DNA of 64,000 nucleotides, from assembly GCA_949318235.1 (NCBI GenBank), contig OX439133.1, positions 20,227,993 through 20,291,992 of the forward strand, in the 5' to 3' direction. This document shows, piece by piece, positions 1 through 11,699 of the stretch (positions are counted from its first letter, which is position 1; the number at the start of each line of letters is the position of its first letter). Origin of the DNA: Ecdyonurus torrentis. Taxonomy: Eukaryota > Arthropoda > Insecta > Ephemeroptera > Heptageniidae. The notes beneath the pieces were generated by a model. It had not been told where the DNA came from and ran no database searches. It was given only the letters and a program-made list of their open reading frames with translations. The position numbers and the translations under genes are program-made.

Positions 1-560
1 ATGTTAATGTTAAGACAGCTATCGGTCACTGGCAAGGGGCTCCAGTAAAAGTATATAAATATATAATAATAGCTTTTAGATAAAGCTTTAGTATAATTAA
101 CCTTTTTTGATTAACATAATTTATTTATTTCTGTTGGTTTTAGTAAACAATCTACTACGTGCTTAAAAAAAAAACAAAGAGAGAAAGAGGAATTTATTTA
201 TTTATTAATCTGTTTATGTATTTATTTATTCATTTATTCATATATGCTTTATTCAAAAATCTATAGATATATCTGTATTTAATTTGTTTATTTTTTTGTA
301 TTTTACTATTTCTTTTCTTTTTTATATCTTTTTTTATAAACACAATATAAAGTTTTAAGAGTAAAAGCGTAAAAATCAATATTTATTAATAATCTAAATA
401 TTATATTGTTTCTATATCTAATTTTATAATCTCTTTTTTTTTTCACCGTGTATCTGTGTTGAACTTGAGGTATAAGCTAAATATAGACTTCAAAATTATG
501 TAAATAAAGATAAAAACACAAGTTACGTAATTTTTACACAAACTTAAGTAATTTTTTAAG
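1..560. other. AT-rich DNA, nothing recognised
   Basis: No open frame with protein-like composition. It contains short A/T runs and a short ATTT-type stretch near 200-240. It ends where a TTAA-bounded repeat begins. Confidence 0.6.
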
Positions 561-910
561 TTAAAGCCATAGACCACATAAAACAACATGTGCTTTTTAA
601 TGAATAGACACGAAATGGGATCTTCAAAACTGATGACAAATTTTACCAGAATGTTAATTTAGCCCCACGAGACACGAGAGTGCGTGAAAAAACTGTAAAG
701 TATGCAATTTTCGTGAAAATTCCTGTTTATGATGTCAGAAACATGCAAAAACTAGTATGAAAATGTTGTGTGGGTTGCATAAATCGAATATTCTGATCAC
801 TGCTACGGGGCTACTGTTGGGTTTTGAGACAAACTAATGTTATTTATGCAAGTCCCAGCAAGTGTTTTGTGATATAAATGCTTATGTTTTTTTCTGGTCT
901 ATTCCTTTAA
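561..910 (+). mobile_element. TTAA-1 non-autonomous TIR element, copy 1
   Basis: A 350-bp element bounded by TTAA on both sides, with inner ends close to AGGCATAGACCA and its reverse complement TGGTCTATGCCT. Homologous copies lie at about 2185-2540, 16963-17200, 17894-18240, 23549-24055, 27825-28040, 31828-32162 and 62359-62724. All share an interior with the block ACTGTAAAGTATGCAATTT and a block around GTTGGGTTTTGAGACAAACT. There is no transposase frame. TTAA at both ends is the signature of piggyBac or Kolobok transposition; the superfamily is inferred. Confidence 0.8.
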
Positions 911-1262
911 GTATATAATTACCTTTTCAGTGTTATCTATGCTGTCGTTATAGTAATTATCTCTGTCTTTCTCTATCTCTTCTATTTTCGTGTTGCATTT
1001 TATTTAAAATTGTATACAATCTCAAGGAGAAAAAAAAAACACCATGCAATACAAAATATTATTAAATATTATTTGACCTCTAGTGAACCTAAGATGAAGG
1101 TCATTCTCTACGTTAGGGTTAATATTAATAGAAATGAGAGAGAGAAAAAGAAAAAAAAAAACAGAAACTTTACATTTTTAAATTGTGCTGACTTGTGAGT
1201 AATAAATAATAAGTGTTTCTGAAAAAAATAAACTTTAAATATTAATAATATACATGCATACG

Positions 1263-1509
1263 CATGTGGTTCCTACAGTTGCTGAGAAGAAGAGGAAGAA
1301 CCAGCCGCTTTCCATTGAGTTGAAGGATTATGTATCGGCTAAGAAGTGTTGCAATTGTCCCTGTTGTGGTTTCTTTGAATGGTCTGGTTAGCAAAGATTG
1401 GTTAAAAGCAAGGAAAAAGCTAAACCTCGAGGACAGGCATTTACGTGTCATGCAGAAAGCTGCAGTTCTTGGCACAGCTAACATGGTGCGCAAAGTGCTT
1501 AGTTTGTGA
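1263..1509 (+). pseudogene. C-terminal tail of a LINE reverse-transcriptase protein, frameshifted
   Basis: Two plus-strand frames join into one protein-like sequence. The first runs from about 1266 to 1347 and reads VVPTVAEKKRKNQPLSIELK. The second runs from about 1348 to the TGA at 1507-1509 and contains VAIVPVVVSLNGLVSKDWLK, then QKAAVLGTANMVRKVLSL. From memory of the family, the pattern IVPVVVGALG...K...LQKTALLGTARILRKVL is the conserved end of many invertebrate endonuclease/reverse-transcriptase proteins of non-LTR elements. One frameshift near 1345-1350 separates the halves, and no polymerase domain remains upstream. This is a decayed 3' fragment; the clade is not determined. Confidence 0.65.
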
Positions 1510-1692
1510 CCCCTCTTATATACCACCTGCAGTTTCTAACATAATTGGTACTGAATTATTCTCACCTTCACCTTGAATCAAGTAGGATTTCGGTGTTGGT
1601 GTTATAGAAGAAGAAAGAATAGAACTCATGATAAAGTGTAATACTTAAGTTGGAATCCTTAATTATGTGAGATAAAAACCTTTGAGTTATTA

Positions 1693-1808
1693 AATAACGC
1701 ATTTTAGCAAATTATTAACAATAGCTATTTTAACTCAAAATATATAGCCAAAAATATCTGAAAACAACGTAAATTAGCTATTGTTATTAATTTGCTAAAA
1801 TGCATTAT
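1693..1808. repeat. Hairpin-forming inverted repeat
   Basis: Two arms of about 38 bp at 1693-1731 and 1768-1808 are near reverse complements, sharing GCATTTTAGCAAATT and its complement. They flank a loop of about 37 bp. It is probably a small palindromic element or part of one; no second copy was seen. Confidence 0.6.
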
Positions 1809-1892
1809 TTTAGCTGCTCATAATCACTCAAAAGTGTTTATCTAAAAAAAAAAAATATTAGGATTCATAACTGAAATAATGCAACTTTTTTT

Positions 1893-2184
1893 TTTGAGTG
1901 TGCCTAATATCCTAACATACCTAAATATCAACGTGGATTTGACTGGAGTAATTTATTTCTAATTTATTTTTCAATCATGAAATGACAAACGCGGGCTTAT
2001 GACGTCACACCTCACTGACCCACGCGCTCAGAAACAGGTGAGCTGTGACGTCATAAACTCGCAACTCCCATTGTGTGAATGGAAAATTAATTATGAATAA
2101 TGAATCGAGTCTAATTAACATTGATGTTTAGGTATGTTATAATATTAGACATGCTTTCTTGTTCAAGGTATTCTACGCCTTTAA
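1893..2184 (+). mobile_element. TTAA-2 palindromic element, copy 1 (degraded left end)
   Basis: A self-complementary element of about 290 bp. It starts inside the family with CTAATATCCTAACATACCT and ends in TTCTACGCCTTTAA. Two TGACGTCA octamers (2000 and 2046) lie in the opposite arms of the palindrome. Full-length relatives are at 44950-45265 and 61093-61411. The leftmost part, including the left TTAA end, is decayed. No coding potential. Confidence 0.75.
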
Positions 2185-2540
2185 TGAGACCTACATAAAT
2201 AACATTAGTTTGTCTCAAAACCCAACTGTAGCACCGTAGCAGTGATCAGAAAATGTTGACTTATGCAACCTGCACAACATTTCAATGCTTTTTTTTTATA
2301 CTTTTTATATACTTTTTTTTTGTTATTTTTTTTTTTTTTTTTTTTACTTTTTATACTTTTTTTTTTTTTTTTTTTTTTTTAGCCTGCTTCTGGCGTCAGA
2401 AACAGGATCTGTCACGCAAATAGCAAACTTTACAGTATTTTCACGCTCTCTTGTGGAGCCACATTTACATTCTGGTAAAAATTGTCATCGAGATCACATT
2501 TTGTGTTTAATCATTAAAAATCACATGTTGTTTCATGTAA
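2185..2540 (-). mobile_element. TTAA-1 element, copy 2
   Basis: It matches the family on the minus strand: TTTGTCTCAAAACCCAACTG near 2210, the ACTGTAAAGTTTGC-type block near 2430, and CACATGTTGTTTCATGT near 2522. It directly abuts the TTAA-2 copy. Long poly-T and TTTTTA tracts (2285-2380) have expanded inside it. Confidence 0.75.
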
Positions 2541-4190
2541 TTTATGATGACTTTGATATTAATTGAAGTTTTTTATTTAATTCTTTTTTTAAATTACAAA
2601 AAATATAAATATTTTCATGAACCTTAACCTTTTTTAAAAGGTTACTAATTTATTTATAAAAAATTAATCCTCAATTAAAAAGAGTGTAAATTTTAATTAT
2701 CTTAAATGTACACGAATAATGAAGTGAAATTTCTAATTAATTTGTAAAACCTCTTTTCTTTTTGTAGAAGTAATTAAGTAGGTGTCTTGTAAAAAAAACT
2801 TTGAGTTTTAAAATAATTATCAAGTTAATTAATAAAAGGTGTTAAACATTTTTATTTTTTTTTACGAAAAGTTTCTCTCTCTCTCTCTCACTTTCATTCA
2901 CTTTTCACTTCCCTTCTAAACTTATATTAAAATATATCTGAAATAATTTTTATCTGAAATTTTATATAATCACTTTTCTACTAATTTTAAAGTTTATAAA
3001 ATTTTGAAAATTCAAAGATAAATTTATCTATATATTTATCTAGTGATATTAGTTAAATTAATTAAATAATTAAAGTCACGGTTCAATAAAAAAAAAAAGT
3101 TTCATTAATTTGTAGTTAATAGTTATATGTTATATTTGAAAAAGCTTATGGAAAATAATGTATTGATAAATAAAAAAAATTGACTAATATCAGAAAAAGG
3201 GAAAATATTATTTTATATTATGAATATTTGTATATTTCAGACTTCATTATGAAGGGGGGGGGGGGGGGGGGGAGGCGTTCAATATGCACCAAAAAAGCAC
3301 CACCTATATTAAAGGAATTATGAACTTTAATTTTTATTTGAACTAAATTCAGCATGAAGTTATTTGTAATATAATTATTGCTCAAATTTTCACCAGTCCA
3401 GTGTCTTTTCCTTTTCAATATCCTTTTCAGCATTTGTAATTTTTGTTAGGCAATAAGAATGTTTTGTTTAATTTTGCTGAATAAGTAATTATAATGTTAA
3501 CCTCAAAATCTTGCAAGCTAATATTAGTTTTTATAAAAATAAAAGAAACATCATATCCACTTTATAATGCTAGACAAAAAAAAAAAAAAAAAAAAAAAAA
3601 CGAGCAAAGAAATTTTTATTTATCTATTAAAATTTAACTTAACTATATAAAAGCAAATGAGTTTTCTCTACTACTGCTATAGTATTCTGAGTTAATTATA
3701 ATAAATGTTAAATTAAATAATTGAAATCACACGGGAATAGATATTAAGCAAAGTAATTTTCTATCTAATCTTGATTCTTCACTACGATTACTTCCTATTA
3801 TAAAGGTACTTATTATATAATATTTAGTATCTTCATTATTACTATAATTATTATACAATTTAGTTTAACAATTGATTTTTAGTTAAGTTTTAATATCGCT
3901 TTCAAATTTTAATTATCAAATTGCTACTATCACTTTTAATTATGTAATATTTTAGGTAAAATTTTAAGTGAAAATTTAAAGCAGTGGAAAAATTGGTTAA
4001 AAAAGTAAATTTGTTACCAATTATGTTCTAAAATTAGTAATGATAATAAAAATATGATTGAGCTATTATGTTATTATATTATAAATTTTGTTACTACAGT
4101 TGATTTTTTTCAGATTTACTAAATGACATTTGTTATTTTTAATGTTATTTTCAAAAAAAAAAAAAAATTTAATGCATATCTGAATTATGA
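2541..4190. other. AT-rich DNA with homopolymers
   Basis: No gene-like frame. Visible items are a CT run at 2875-2889, a poly-G run of about 18 at 3254-3271, and a poly-A run of about 24 at 3577-3600. The open frame over the poly-G is low complexity. Confidence 0.6.
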
Positions 4191-4194
4191 AAGA

Positions 4195-4265
4195 ATTAAC
4201 ACGTCGGCAGTTGGTAGGTATTTGTGGCCCATGTTATGGAGTGATCCAACATGGCGTTAACTTTA
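4195..4265 (+). repeat. Dispersed repeat fragment with GGCCCATGTTAT motif
   Basis: It contains GGCCCATGTTATGGAG followed by CATGGCGTTAACTTT. The same ordered motifs recur at about 15870-15930 and 60985-61030. Short and degraded. Confidence 0.45.
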
Positions 4266-4944
4266 AAATAAACACATACACCATACAGAAATTTTTATAA
4301 TTTTCATATAAAACCACGAATTCATGTAAAATAAAAATAATCTAAAAAAATAAAAAAAACAAATAAAAATAAAAGAATCATAAAATCACGTTAAATTTAA
4401 AATTAAAATAAACACTAAAATAATAGCGTTATTTTTACAAATCGAGCATAAAAGTGTCAAGTATGATAAATATTAAGCCTAAAAAAATATAAAGCTCAGA
4501 AAAGTACATAAAAAAAATATAGTAAACCAGTAAATAAAAAGCAGTTCACAATATTTATTATCTTAGGTTTACTGAAGCTTGTAAACAATACTTATATATA
4601 CTGAATGTTCTTTGTTTCTAGTGAAAAAAAGGAAAAGAGATATCCTTTATTTTTGGTGTGGTAGTATATTTTAAGAAACTTTCTTAAAGTATGTGTTTTA
4701 TTTGAAATAGAGGAAGACAATAAAAGTGATTTACGTAACGTTACAAAAAGTTCTCGCTATTCAAAACTATACTCCAAACATTTTTTTTACTCTTGTTCTA
4801 ATAAATATGTTTTATTGACTTTTATATAAAGTTAAGTTATTATTAAAATAATACTTTTTTTAAACATTACTTTTACACAGAAAGCAGAAAAATGGATTAA
4901 GGTTGTAAATGAGATAGTATGGCTATTTAAATTATTATTATATG

Positions 4945-5250
4945 ATTTTATCGATGATGTGGTGGGCTATAGGGTCTATGTGTGGATAACTCAATAACAT
5001 GGGTGGCATAGGACAATAAATCATTTTACCAGTAAAGAAAACCCTATTCAATATTTTTGAGAGCATTGATGCTGTAAATATGTTGAATTAGTATCTCAAG
5101 TATGTGAGAAAAATAACAATAACAACAAATGAATCGATTTCCGAAAGAAAATTGGCTTAAATAAAGTTTATCCTATGCTGAGCAATGTTATTCACTACTC
5201 CAGTATTGCCTCCAAGCGCAATAAATATGACGTCATCCGCATACACCCTA
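4945..5250 (+). repeat. Dispersed repeat family R7, copy 1
   Basis: It shares an ordered set of motifs with seven other places in the window: AATATTTTTGAGAGCATTGATG, then CTCAAGTATGTGAGAAAAAT, then a GCTGAGCAATGTTATTCA block, then CCAAGCGCAATAAATATGACGTCAT. Other copies: 10190-10470, 20020-20295 (minus), 28725-28880, 30165-30405, 38325-38535, 59740-59860 (minus) and 60750-61010 (minus). Non-coding; the element class is unknown. Confidence 0.75.
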
Positions 5251-5329
5251 TTGCGCTCACCGGGCTCATACTGAAGCCAAAGATGAACGTACCCTGTCAC
5301 TACCCAAACCATCGTGACTATTTTGCTAT

Positions 5330-5500
5330 AGGAGGTGACTTGATTACTATTTAGGCACTAGGCCCTGACCACCTCCATTGGGGTGATGTACTCTCCTGGG
5401 CGCGAAGGGACACTTTTCCCCGAGCTCATTAGAGCCGGATGCCCTTGGTTACCGAAGCACTTAAGGGCGGGGTGGCTCTTGGCCTTCCAGGCCTATTTAT
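5330..5500 (+). other. GC-rich island of unknown origin
   Basis: The base composition jumps well above its surroundings, with GGCGCGAAGGGACAC and TTAAGGGCGGGGTGGC. An open frame crosses it (from 5383) but shows no family I recognise. A TTATTATTATT run follows at 5497, which could be a retroelement tail; that is inference. It could be a LINE or SINE 3' fragment. Confidence 0.35.
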
Positions 5501-5599
5501 TATTATTTTGGTCAGTGATAATTAAAAATAAAGCAATTTTAATTGAATCCTACGATACATATTTTATTGTTTACGTAGAGAATAAATAACGTATTGTAT

Positions 5600-5770
5600 G
5601 CTTTGTCATTATATAGCATAAATATTGCTAAAATGGAATATCATAATAATTAAGCTGATACGACATAATATTTACGTATAACATTATAAGTATGGCATAA
5701 ATTATGTTGTAATTAATAAATGATGCTGAACATGAGCTAGTATAATTATTTTAATTGTTACGTATCTATT
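5600..5770. repeat. GCATAAAT-rich dispersed repeat (family R12), copy 1
   Basis: Recurring words are AGCATAAATATT, GTATAACATTATAAGTATGGC and CTGAACATGAGCTAGTATAA. The same arrangement returns at 6290-6740, 28545-28650, 29295-29360, 39170-39360 and 43605-44110. The sequence is partly self-complementary, as expected for a degenerate palindromic element. Confidence 0.6.
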
Positions 5771-5848
5771 TTCGTCCTGCTATATTGTGAATGAGCCTAA
5801 TTATTATTAGTTTTATTAATTGCATGGACTTATTTAAACTTTTAAATA

Positions 5849-5850
<2 letters not shown>

Positions 5851-5892
<42 letters not shown>
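5851..5892. repeat. Poly-T tract, about 42 nt
   Basis: An uninterrupted homopolymer. It may be the inverted tail of a retroposed sequence, but no retroelement body was identified next to it. Confidence 0.85.
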
Positions 5893-5897
<5 letters not shown>

Positions 5898-6289
5898 CCT
5901 TATTAATTTCAGTAAAAATTGTTTATTCATATCTGTATTTCACGGTTTCTGATGCAAAAACAAAACAAAGAAAAATTAATAAAAATACAAATAAAAAAAT
6001 AAAATAAAATGAAATAAATGAGAATAAGCAGATGCACAAACATATTATGTTATTAGATTAGCAAGAGGCGGTCAGTCATTCGTAAGATTTGTTTTTTCTT
6101 CTTCTTTCTTTTTACATTAATTTCGGCATGGTTCAGTGCTTACAATATTAAATTTCAGTATTCTAAATTCCAATTGCTCGCTTCAGAAGTTTTATATCAT
6201 ATTATTACGCACATCTCTATTAATTGAAAAGTACATTTCAATTTAGGACCAGTGATAGTAAGGGTAAAAATGAGTACAAATTTGACTTC

Positions 6290-6740
6290 ACATTCATGGA
6301 AATACTAAATCACGAAATTTATGCTGCATTTATGTCATAATAGCATAAATTGATCTTTTCGCGTCAAGATGAAGCTTCTATACACTTAACAGATTTCCAA
6401 AGAATGCACGATCTACACTTTACAAAGTCACGGCTACCTGGAGCTTCTGCTATATAAAGAACAGGTGAGAAATCTCCAGGTAGCCACAAATTTGTAAAAA
6501 GTAGATTGGTCACTCTTTGCAAATTTGTAAAGTATAGAAGCTTCATCTTGATGCGAAAATATTGAAATGCTACTAAATTAGTACGACATAATTAATTATG
6601 CTGTACAACATAATATTTATGCTTTGTTATTATTATTATAGTTATTATGTAGTATAGCATAGATAATGCTATAAATTGTGCTGAAAATGAGCTAGCATAA
6701 TTATTGGTGTATTACGTATTTATTTTTGGTGTTGTTCGCA
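6290..6740. repeat. R12 repeat, copy 2, interrupted by a hairpin element
   Basis: The GCATAAAT-type sequence runs up to about 6355 (TAATAGCATAAATTGAT). It resumes at about 6560 with ATGCTACTAAATTAGTACG, through TGTACAACATAATATTTATG and GAAAATGAGCTAGCATAATT. A 204-bp hairpin separates the halves. Confidence 0.6.
6356..6559. mobile_element. 204-bp hairpin element nested in R12
   Basis: The left end TTTTCGCGTCAAGATGAAGC pairs with the right end GCTTCATCTTGATGCGAAAA, and the arms continue inward through the TACCTGGAG block and its complement. The short open frame here (6364-6546, minus) is only a translation of the palindrome. Probably a foldback MITE. No second copy in the window, so the class is open. 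Confidence 0.7.
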
Positions 6741-6907
6741 GTACGCCCAACTATTTCAATTGCAACATTTGTGCTTTTTTTTTTTTAATCTTATAAAATA
6801 TTATTTTTATTTATAGTTTTAAATATGTCAAATTTAATGAAAAAGAAACAAACATAATAAAAACTTTAAAATCGTCTTTAATTCAATATACAATTGTAAT
6901 CTTTTTA

Positions 6908-6909
<2 letters not shown>

Positions 6910-6947
<38 letters not shown>
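6910..6947. repeat. Poly-A tract, about 38 nt
   Basis: A homopolymer with no recognisable retroelement body upstream. Confidence 0.85.
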
Positions 6948-6948
<1 letters not shown>

Positions 6949-7486
6949 AAGCATAATAATATGGAATTAATACTTTGTATTTAAATTAAATATAGAGTTT
7001 TGAGTCACCTGAAACCTCCACCTGATTGTATTGTATGGCCATAAACTTTTTTTTTCCGTAAAAAGACCGTACACCGTTTTCTTATTGTATTTTTAGATAA
7101 TATAAAAAAAAAACAAAAAAGAAAACTCGGCATTTTGTTTGTTTGTACACGTACAATAATATAGAATTTTTATTTTTAGACTTTTTTCCAGCAGGAGTAA
7201 ATTTTATTCTACAAGTACATTAGTGACCTTATAAAAAGTTGAGTATAAATAATGGTCTCTTAGGGGAGGTTTATATCAAGATTTACTGACATTTAGGGAA
7301 TAAAAACACTTAACGTCGTTCGTCGTTATACTAACTAAATAAAATAGACACATTTTTAAACTGAACCAGCTTTTGTGTGTTTTAGAATTTTATTGTTTTT
7401 TAAGCAAATATAAGAATTTTGTAATGTTGTTTATTTTGTCTGGATATTTAAGCTATCAATATAGATATCTGAATTTGATTTTTGAA

Positions 7487-8044
7487 TTAAAGGTATAGAA
7501 CATATTGAATAAAATTTTGTCTATAATAATAGCATACCTGTGGAAATCAACGTTGATTTGGACGTAATAGTTCATTCCTATTTATTTCTTCCAAATTTGA
7601 CTTTTGAATTAAAGACATAGAACATCATTGACCAAAACTTGTCTGAAAGGTAATATCCTAGCATACCTGAAAATCAATATTGAATTGGACGTAATCGTTG
7701 ATTTCTATTTTGTTAATTTCTAAATTTTGACTTTTGAATGAAAGGCATATAGCAACGTTGAACAAAATCATGTCATATGACATATATAGGAGTGAAAATC
7801 AACGTTGATTTGGCCACAACCATTGATTTCTAATTTGATTTTCATTACTTTTATTTCCACGTAAAAAAGTATCCGGTTTATGACGTTACGGCCCGCATTT
7901 TCCATGTGCGTGTAAACCATTACTTTGACGATACAAACTGGATCCGCCATTATATGGAAATCCTTAATAGTTGATTTTTCAGGTATGTTAAAATATAACG
8001 TATCATTACACAAGTTTTTGTTCAACGCGTTTTATGCCTTTAAT
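7487..8044 (+). mobile_element. Cluster of three TTAA-2-related left ends
   Basis: Left-end sequences resembling AAAGGCATAGAACA...TTGAACAAAA recur at about 7488, 7607 and 7740. Each is followed by the AAATCAACGTTGATTTGG block and a GATTTCTA block. Only the third continues to a right end (TTGTTCAACGCGTTTTATGCCTTTAA, about 8018-8044). This looks like repeated insertion or local tandem duplication of a decayed palindromic element. The frame at 7768-8025 (minus) is not a gene. Confidence 0.65.
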
Positions 8045-9712
8045 TGATATAATTTTTTACGTACTGTACTGTACGTACAGTATTGTACGATTGTGATAAT
8101 AATATATTTTACTGGTCAAAAACTCTAACTAAATTTGTGATGCTTTTTGTGAAGAAAAGAAAAAAGTACACGCTGAATTTAAATAATAAAATTTTTTATC
8201 AGACTCATTTGTACGTACAGTATTCGGAAAAGAAAGAAAGAAGAAAAAAAAAATAATAATGATAGTTATATATTTATAAATCCTTGAAATGGAAGTACGT
8301 AAGCATTAGTCTGGAACAAGTATTGATGTACATCAATCTACAACATTCAAAATAAGTAGCTTTTTTCTTCCATATTTTCTACTCTTTACGTAACGTTTCT
8401 ATGTACCAACTTTTTTGTTTAACAATTAATAAAATAATAATAAATAACAGCTTTTATTGGGCGAAATCAGGCTACATACCTCTCAACTTAACCCAATTGT
8501 TTAACAGTACAGTCAGTTATAATTTTAAATTCGTATCAACAAAATGTTAATTATGTTAATGTTTTTTATGATGTTTTAAACCTTAAACCTAAATTATTTT
8601 ATGGACAGAAATAAATTCATCATTATTTTGCAATAATCAAATTTTAGCAACAGCAGCAACAACAACAAAAAGCAAAACTTAATTTACACAATATTGAACA
8701 ATAAAAGTATGGTCCATAGCCAATAAGTAATGTTGTATACAGTATATTTATGAAAATATCAAAATAAAAGTATTTTTACTTAATTAAATTAAATTAAATA
8801 AATTAAATTAAAATTAAATTAAATAATTGTTTATTGGGCATGAATAACATATAACAATACAAAATAAAATTGTTACAGATAAAGATAATGTAAAACCCAA
8901 TAGGTAAGGAGAAAAAGGCAAATGCCCATACACATTGTGATCTACCATGCATAAAACAAGTCAGAATACAACTGCTTCGTCAGAAATAACATAAATATAA
9001 CAATGACATAATAAAAAAAATAAATAAATAAATAAATGCAGGTAAACTAACAATAAGCTGTACCGAAAAAAATTACTACTTATGGCAGGTACATGAATCC
9101 TGTATTTTGTAATAGTTACACTTGAATTTGGAACAGGTAGTTATAAACTACAATATTACTTAATCTAAGTGAGTCACACCTTTATTGTAGCATATTGCAC
9201 CTGCATTAGGTATTATTTTAGTATAATAATACCTATGTTCTAGGTTATATGTCTGCCTATTACATTTCTAGTATTAATTTTTTAAGTGTGACACATGACT
9301 CTAAAACTATGAATTTAACTTTTAAATATTAGAAATACGAATCTACTATACTAAATACACCGCTTTTAATTTAAATAACTAGAGAAACGTTATTCAAACT
9401 GCAAAGTATAGTTGAAATGTAAATTCTACAGTATGCAAATTTTAAATTTAATCTAACAAACATATGTGTGGTATACATTTAAATATATCCACAGGTTTTT
9501 TAAATTTAAAAATAACGATTTTTTATCTTGTAATAAATTTTGAACCAAATACCTATGAGCCACAAGAGCAACAAGTCTTTGTCTAATTTGCATATCAATG
9601 TAAATTTTAGAGAAAACGAATAATATTTTACTTCGAGTTGTAAAGAGGAGTTTTTATATGTTAACTTTTTATTTATTTTAACTTGATTTTTAAAATGTAA
9701 ATTTAATCAGTG

Positions 9713-9745
<33 letters not shown>

Positions 9746-9765
9746 TTTTGTAAAAGTACAAAAAG
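8045..9765. other. AT-rich DNA, nothing recognised
   Basis: No protein-like frame. Notable items are a hairpin-like GTACGTACAGTA stretch near 8065-8085, an imperfect AATTA/AAATT array at 8778-8826, and a poly-T tract at 9713-9741. Confidence 0.55.
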
Positions 9766-9769
9766 GAAT

Positions 9770-10060
9770 TGACTGGTTGAAAATCCTTGCGCTTTGTCAC
9801 CATGTTTGTGGTGTCTAATGCATTGTTCAGCACTAGAGAAAAGTAATTTTTGCCTCATTTCTTGCATAAATATAAGTTTATTTCGACTGTAAACATTTTT
9901 CTCATATTCTTCTAGCTTATTAGGAGCTAGAAATAAGGTTAGATTATTATTTGAAGCTTAATTGGTTTTCTATTAAAAAAAATGACGTTTTTCCTATGCT
10001 GGCCTGTGTATTCCTGACCAATAAACTGGTATGGTGACTATTAAATATGAGTGCAACAGC
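9770..10060 (-). repeat. Dispersed repeat family R11, copy 1
   Basis: Reverse-complement match to 30885-31145. Shared words include the CACAAACATGG / CCATGTTTGTG block near 9800, a TTAGGAGCTA block near 9920, and a GGCCTGTGTATTCCTGACCA block near 10005. A shorter remnant is at 28655-28725. Non-coding. Confidence 0.7.
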
Positions 10061-10189
10061 TCTAAACGTTTAAAATGTTAAGTATATTTACGTCTTTTAT
10101 TTCAAAATAGGAACATTTTATGCTCCACAATATAGGTATATGCTTATAGGATGAATGCATTCATGTTAGAGTCCACGCCATGTTGGATC

Positions 10190-10470
10190 CTTCAATAGCA
10201 TCTGCCGCATAGGAAAATGGCTCATTTTGACACTTTAAAAATTCGAGTAGGCATAGGCAATATTTTTGAGAACATTGATGCTGTTATAATAGGTTAAATT
10301 ACTATCTCAAATATGTGAGGGAAAAAAAAAGAAACAACAACAATTTCGCAAAGAAAATAGCAAAAAAATAAATAAATAAATAAATTGTCCTATATATGCT
10401 AACAAGCTAGCAATGTTATTCATTGATCCAGTATGGCGTCAAAGCGCACTCAGTATGACGTCATGTAGAT
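10190..10470 (+). repeat. R7 repeat, copy 2
   Basis: It has the same motif order as copy 1: GAGAACATTGATGCTGTTAT, CTCAAATATGTGAGG, CAATGTTATTCATTG, then AAGCGCACTCAGTATGACG with TGACGTCA at 10456. Confidence 0.7.
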
Positions 10471-10775
10471 ACAACTTGTTATTAAATGAAGCATAAATCA
10501 TGTTATTATTACTTTTTTCATATATTAATAGCCAGTATTGAATATGACTTCTTTTTTTTTTTACATGACATTTTACATTACTGTCCAGGGTTTTATTATT
10601 TTTATTTGTGTACGCCACAGTGTGTCCTTAATTTCTAGTAAACTTCTATGTTTATAGTTCCGGTACGTTTTTATATTTTTAAAGTGCTCTACATTTTTTA
10701 AAAATATTTTTTTAAATATATTTTAAAAAAATTCAGTGAATCAGAGACGGGCAATATGAGAAAGAGAGTGAGAGC

Positions 10776-11053
<278 letters not shown>

Positions 11054-11477
11054 AATGAATGAATGAAGAAAATTTCAAGAACCCTTCATATTTTTAAATT
11101 CACGTTCGAAAAGTTTTTTTTTTTTTTCATCTTCACGTTACGTAATAAATAACGATACATAAGGTTTCAGATTTATTTACGTAAATTATATTTCTTCAAC
11201 GACTTTTTCCATTCCAAGGTCTCATTAATAAGAATATGTTGAAATATTTTTTATTGCGTCATTAAAATATCAATGTTACATAATTATAATGATTATCTTA
11301 ATATTATTTATGTTTTAATAAATTATATATTTAGATTTTTAATTCATTGCTTTATGATTTTCAGTAAAAAGCGTTTATAAGTTGATTTTTTTTAAATTGG
11401 TTCATTTTCAAGTTTTCTTTAAACAATTTTTAAATTGATTTTTAAAACGCATGGAATATGTATATTATAATGGTGTT

Positions 11478-11503
11478 AATATATATATATATATATATAT
11501 ATA
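11478..11503. repeat. (AT)13 microsatellite
   Basis: A perfect AT run followed by AAAGACGATGAAC. No function inferred. Confidence 0.9.
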
Positions 11504-11699
11504 AAGACGATGAACTGACGGTTTTTTAATTGAAAATCGTAAATTTCATTGAAGCCACTAACGTCATATAATTTAGATTACATTTAAATATTAGTAGAAA
11601 TTAATGTTTAAATGCAATAATTCAAATTAAGTCTTTTTTTTTTTTTTTTTTTTTACTTGCATTGGAAAAATTTGGCGATTGGTCATCAGATCAAGTCAT

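Noticed and set aside
1242..1526. 94-codon minus-strand frame
   Set aside because: It overlaps a recognisable plus-strand LINE tail; the minus frame has no family features.
7487..8044. Possible CRISPR-like spaced direct repeats
   Set aside because: The three repeated units are degenerate ends of a known palindromic element, with unequal spacing and no short conserved repeat in an animal-type genome.
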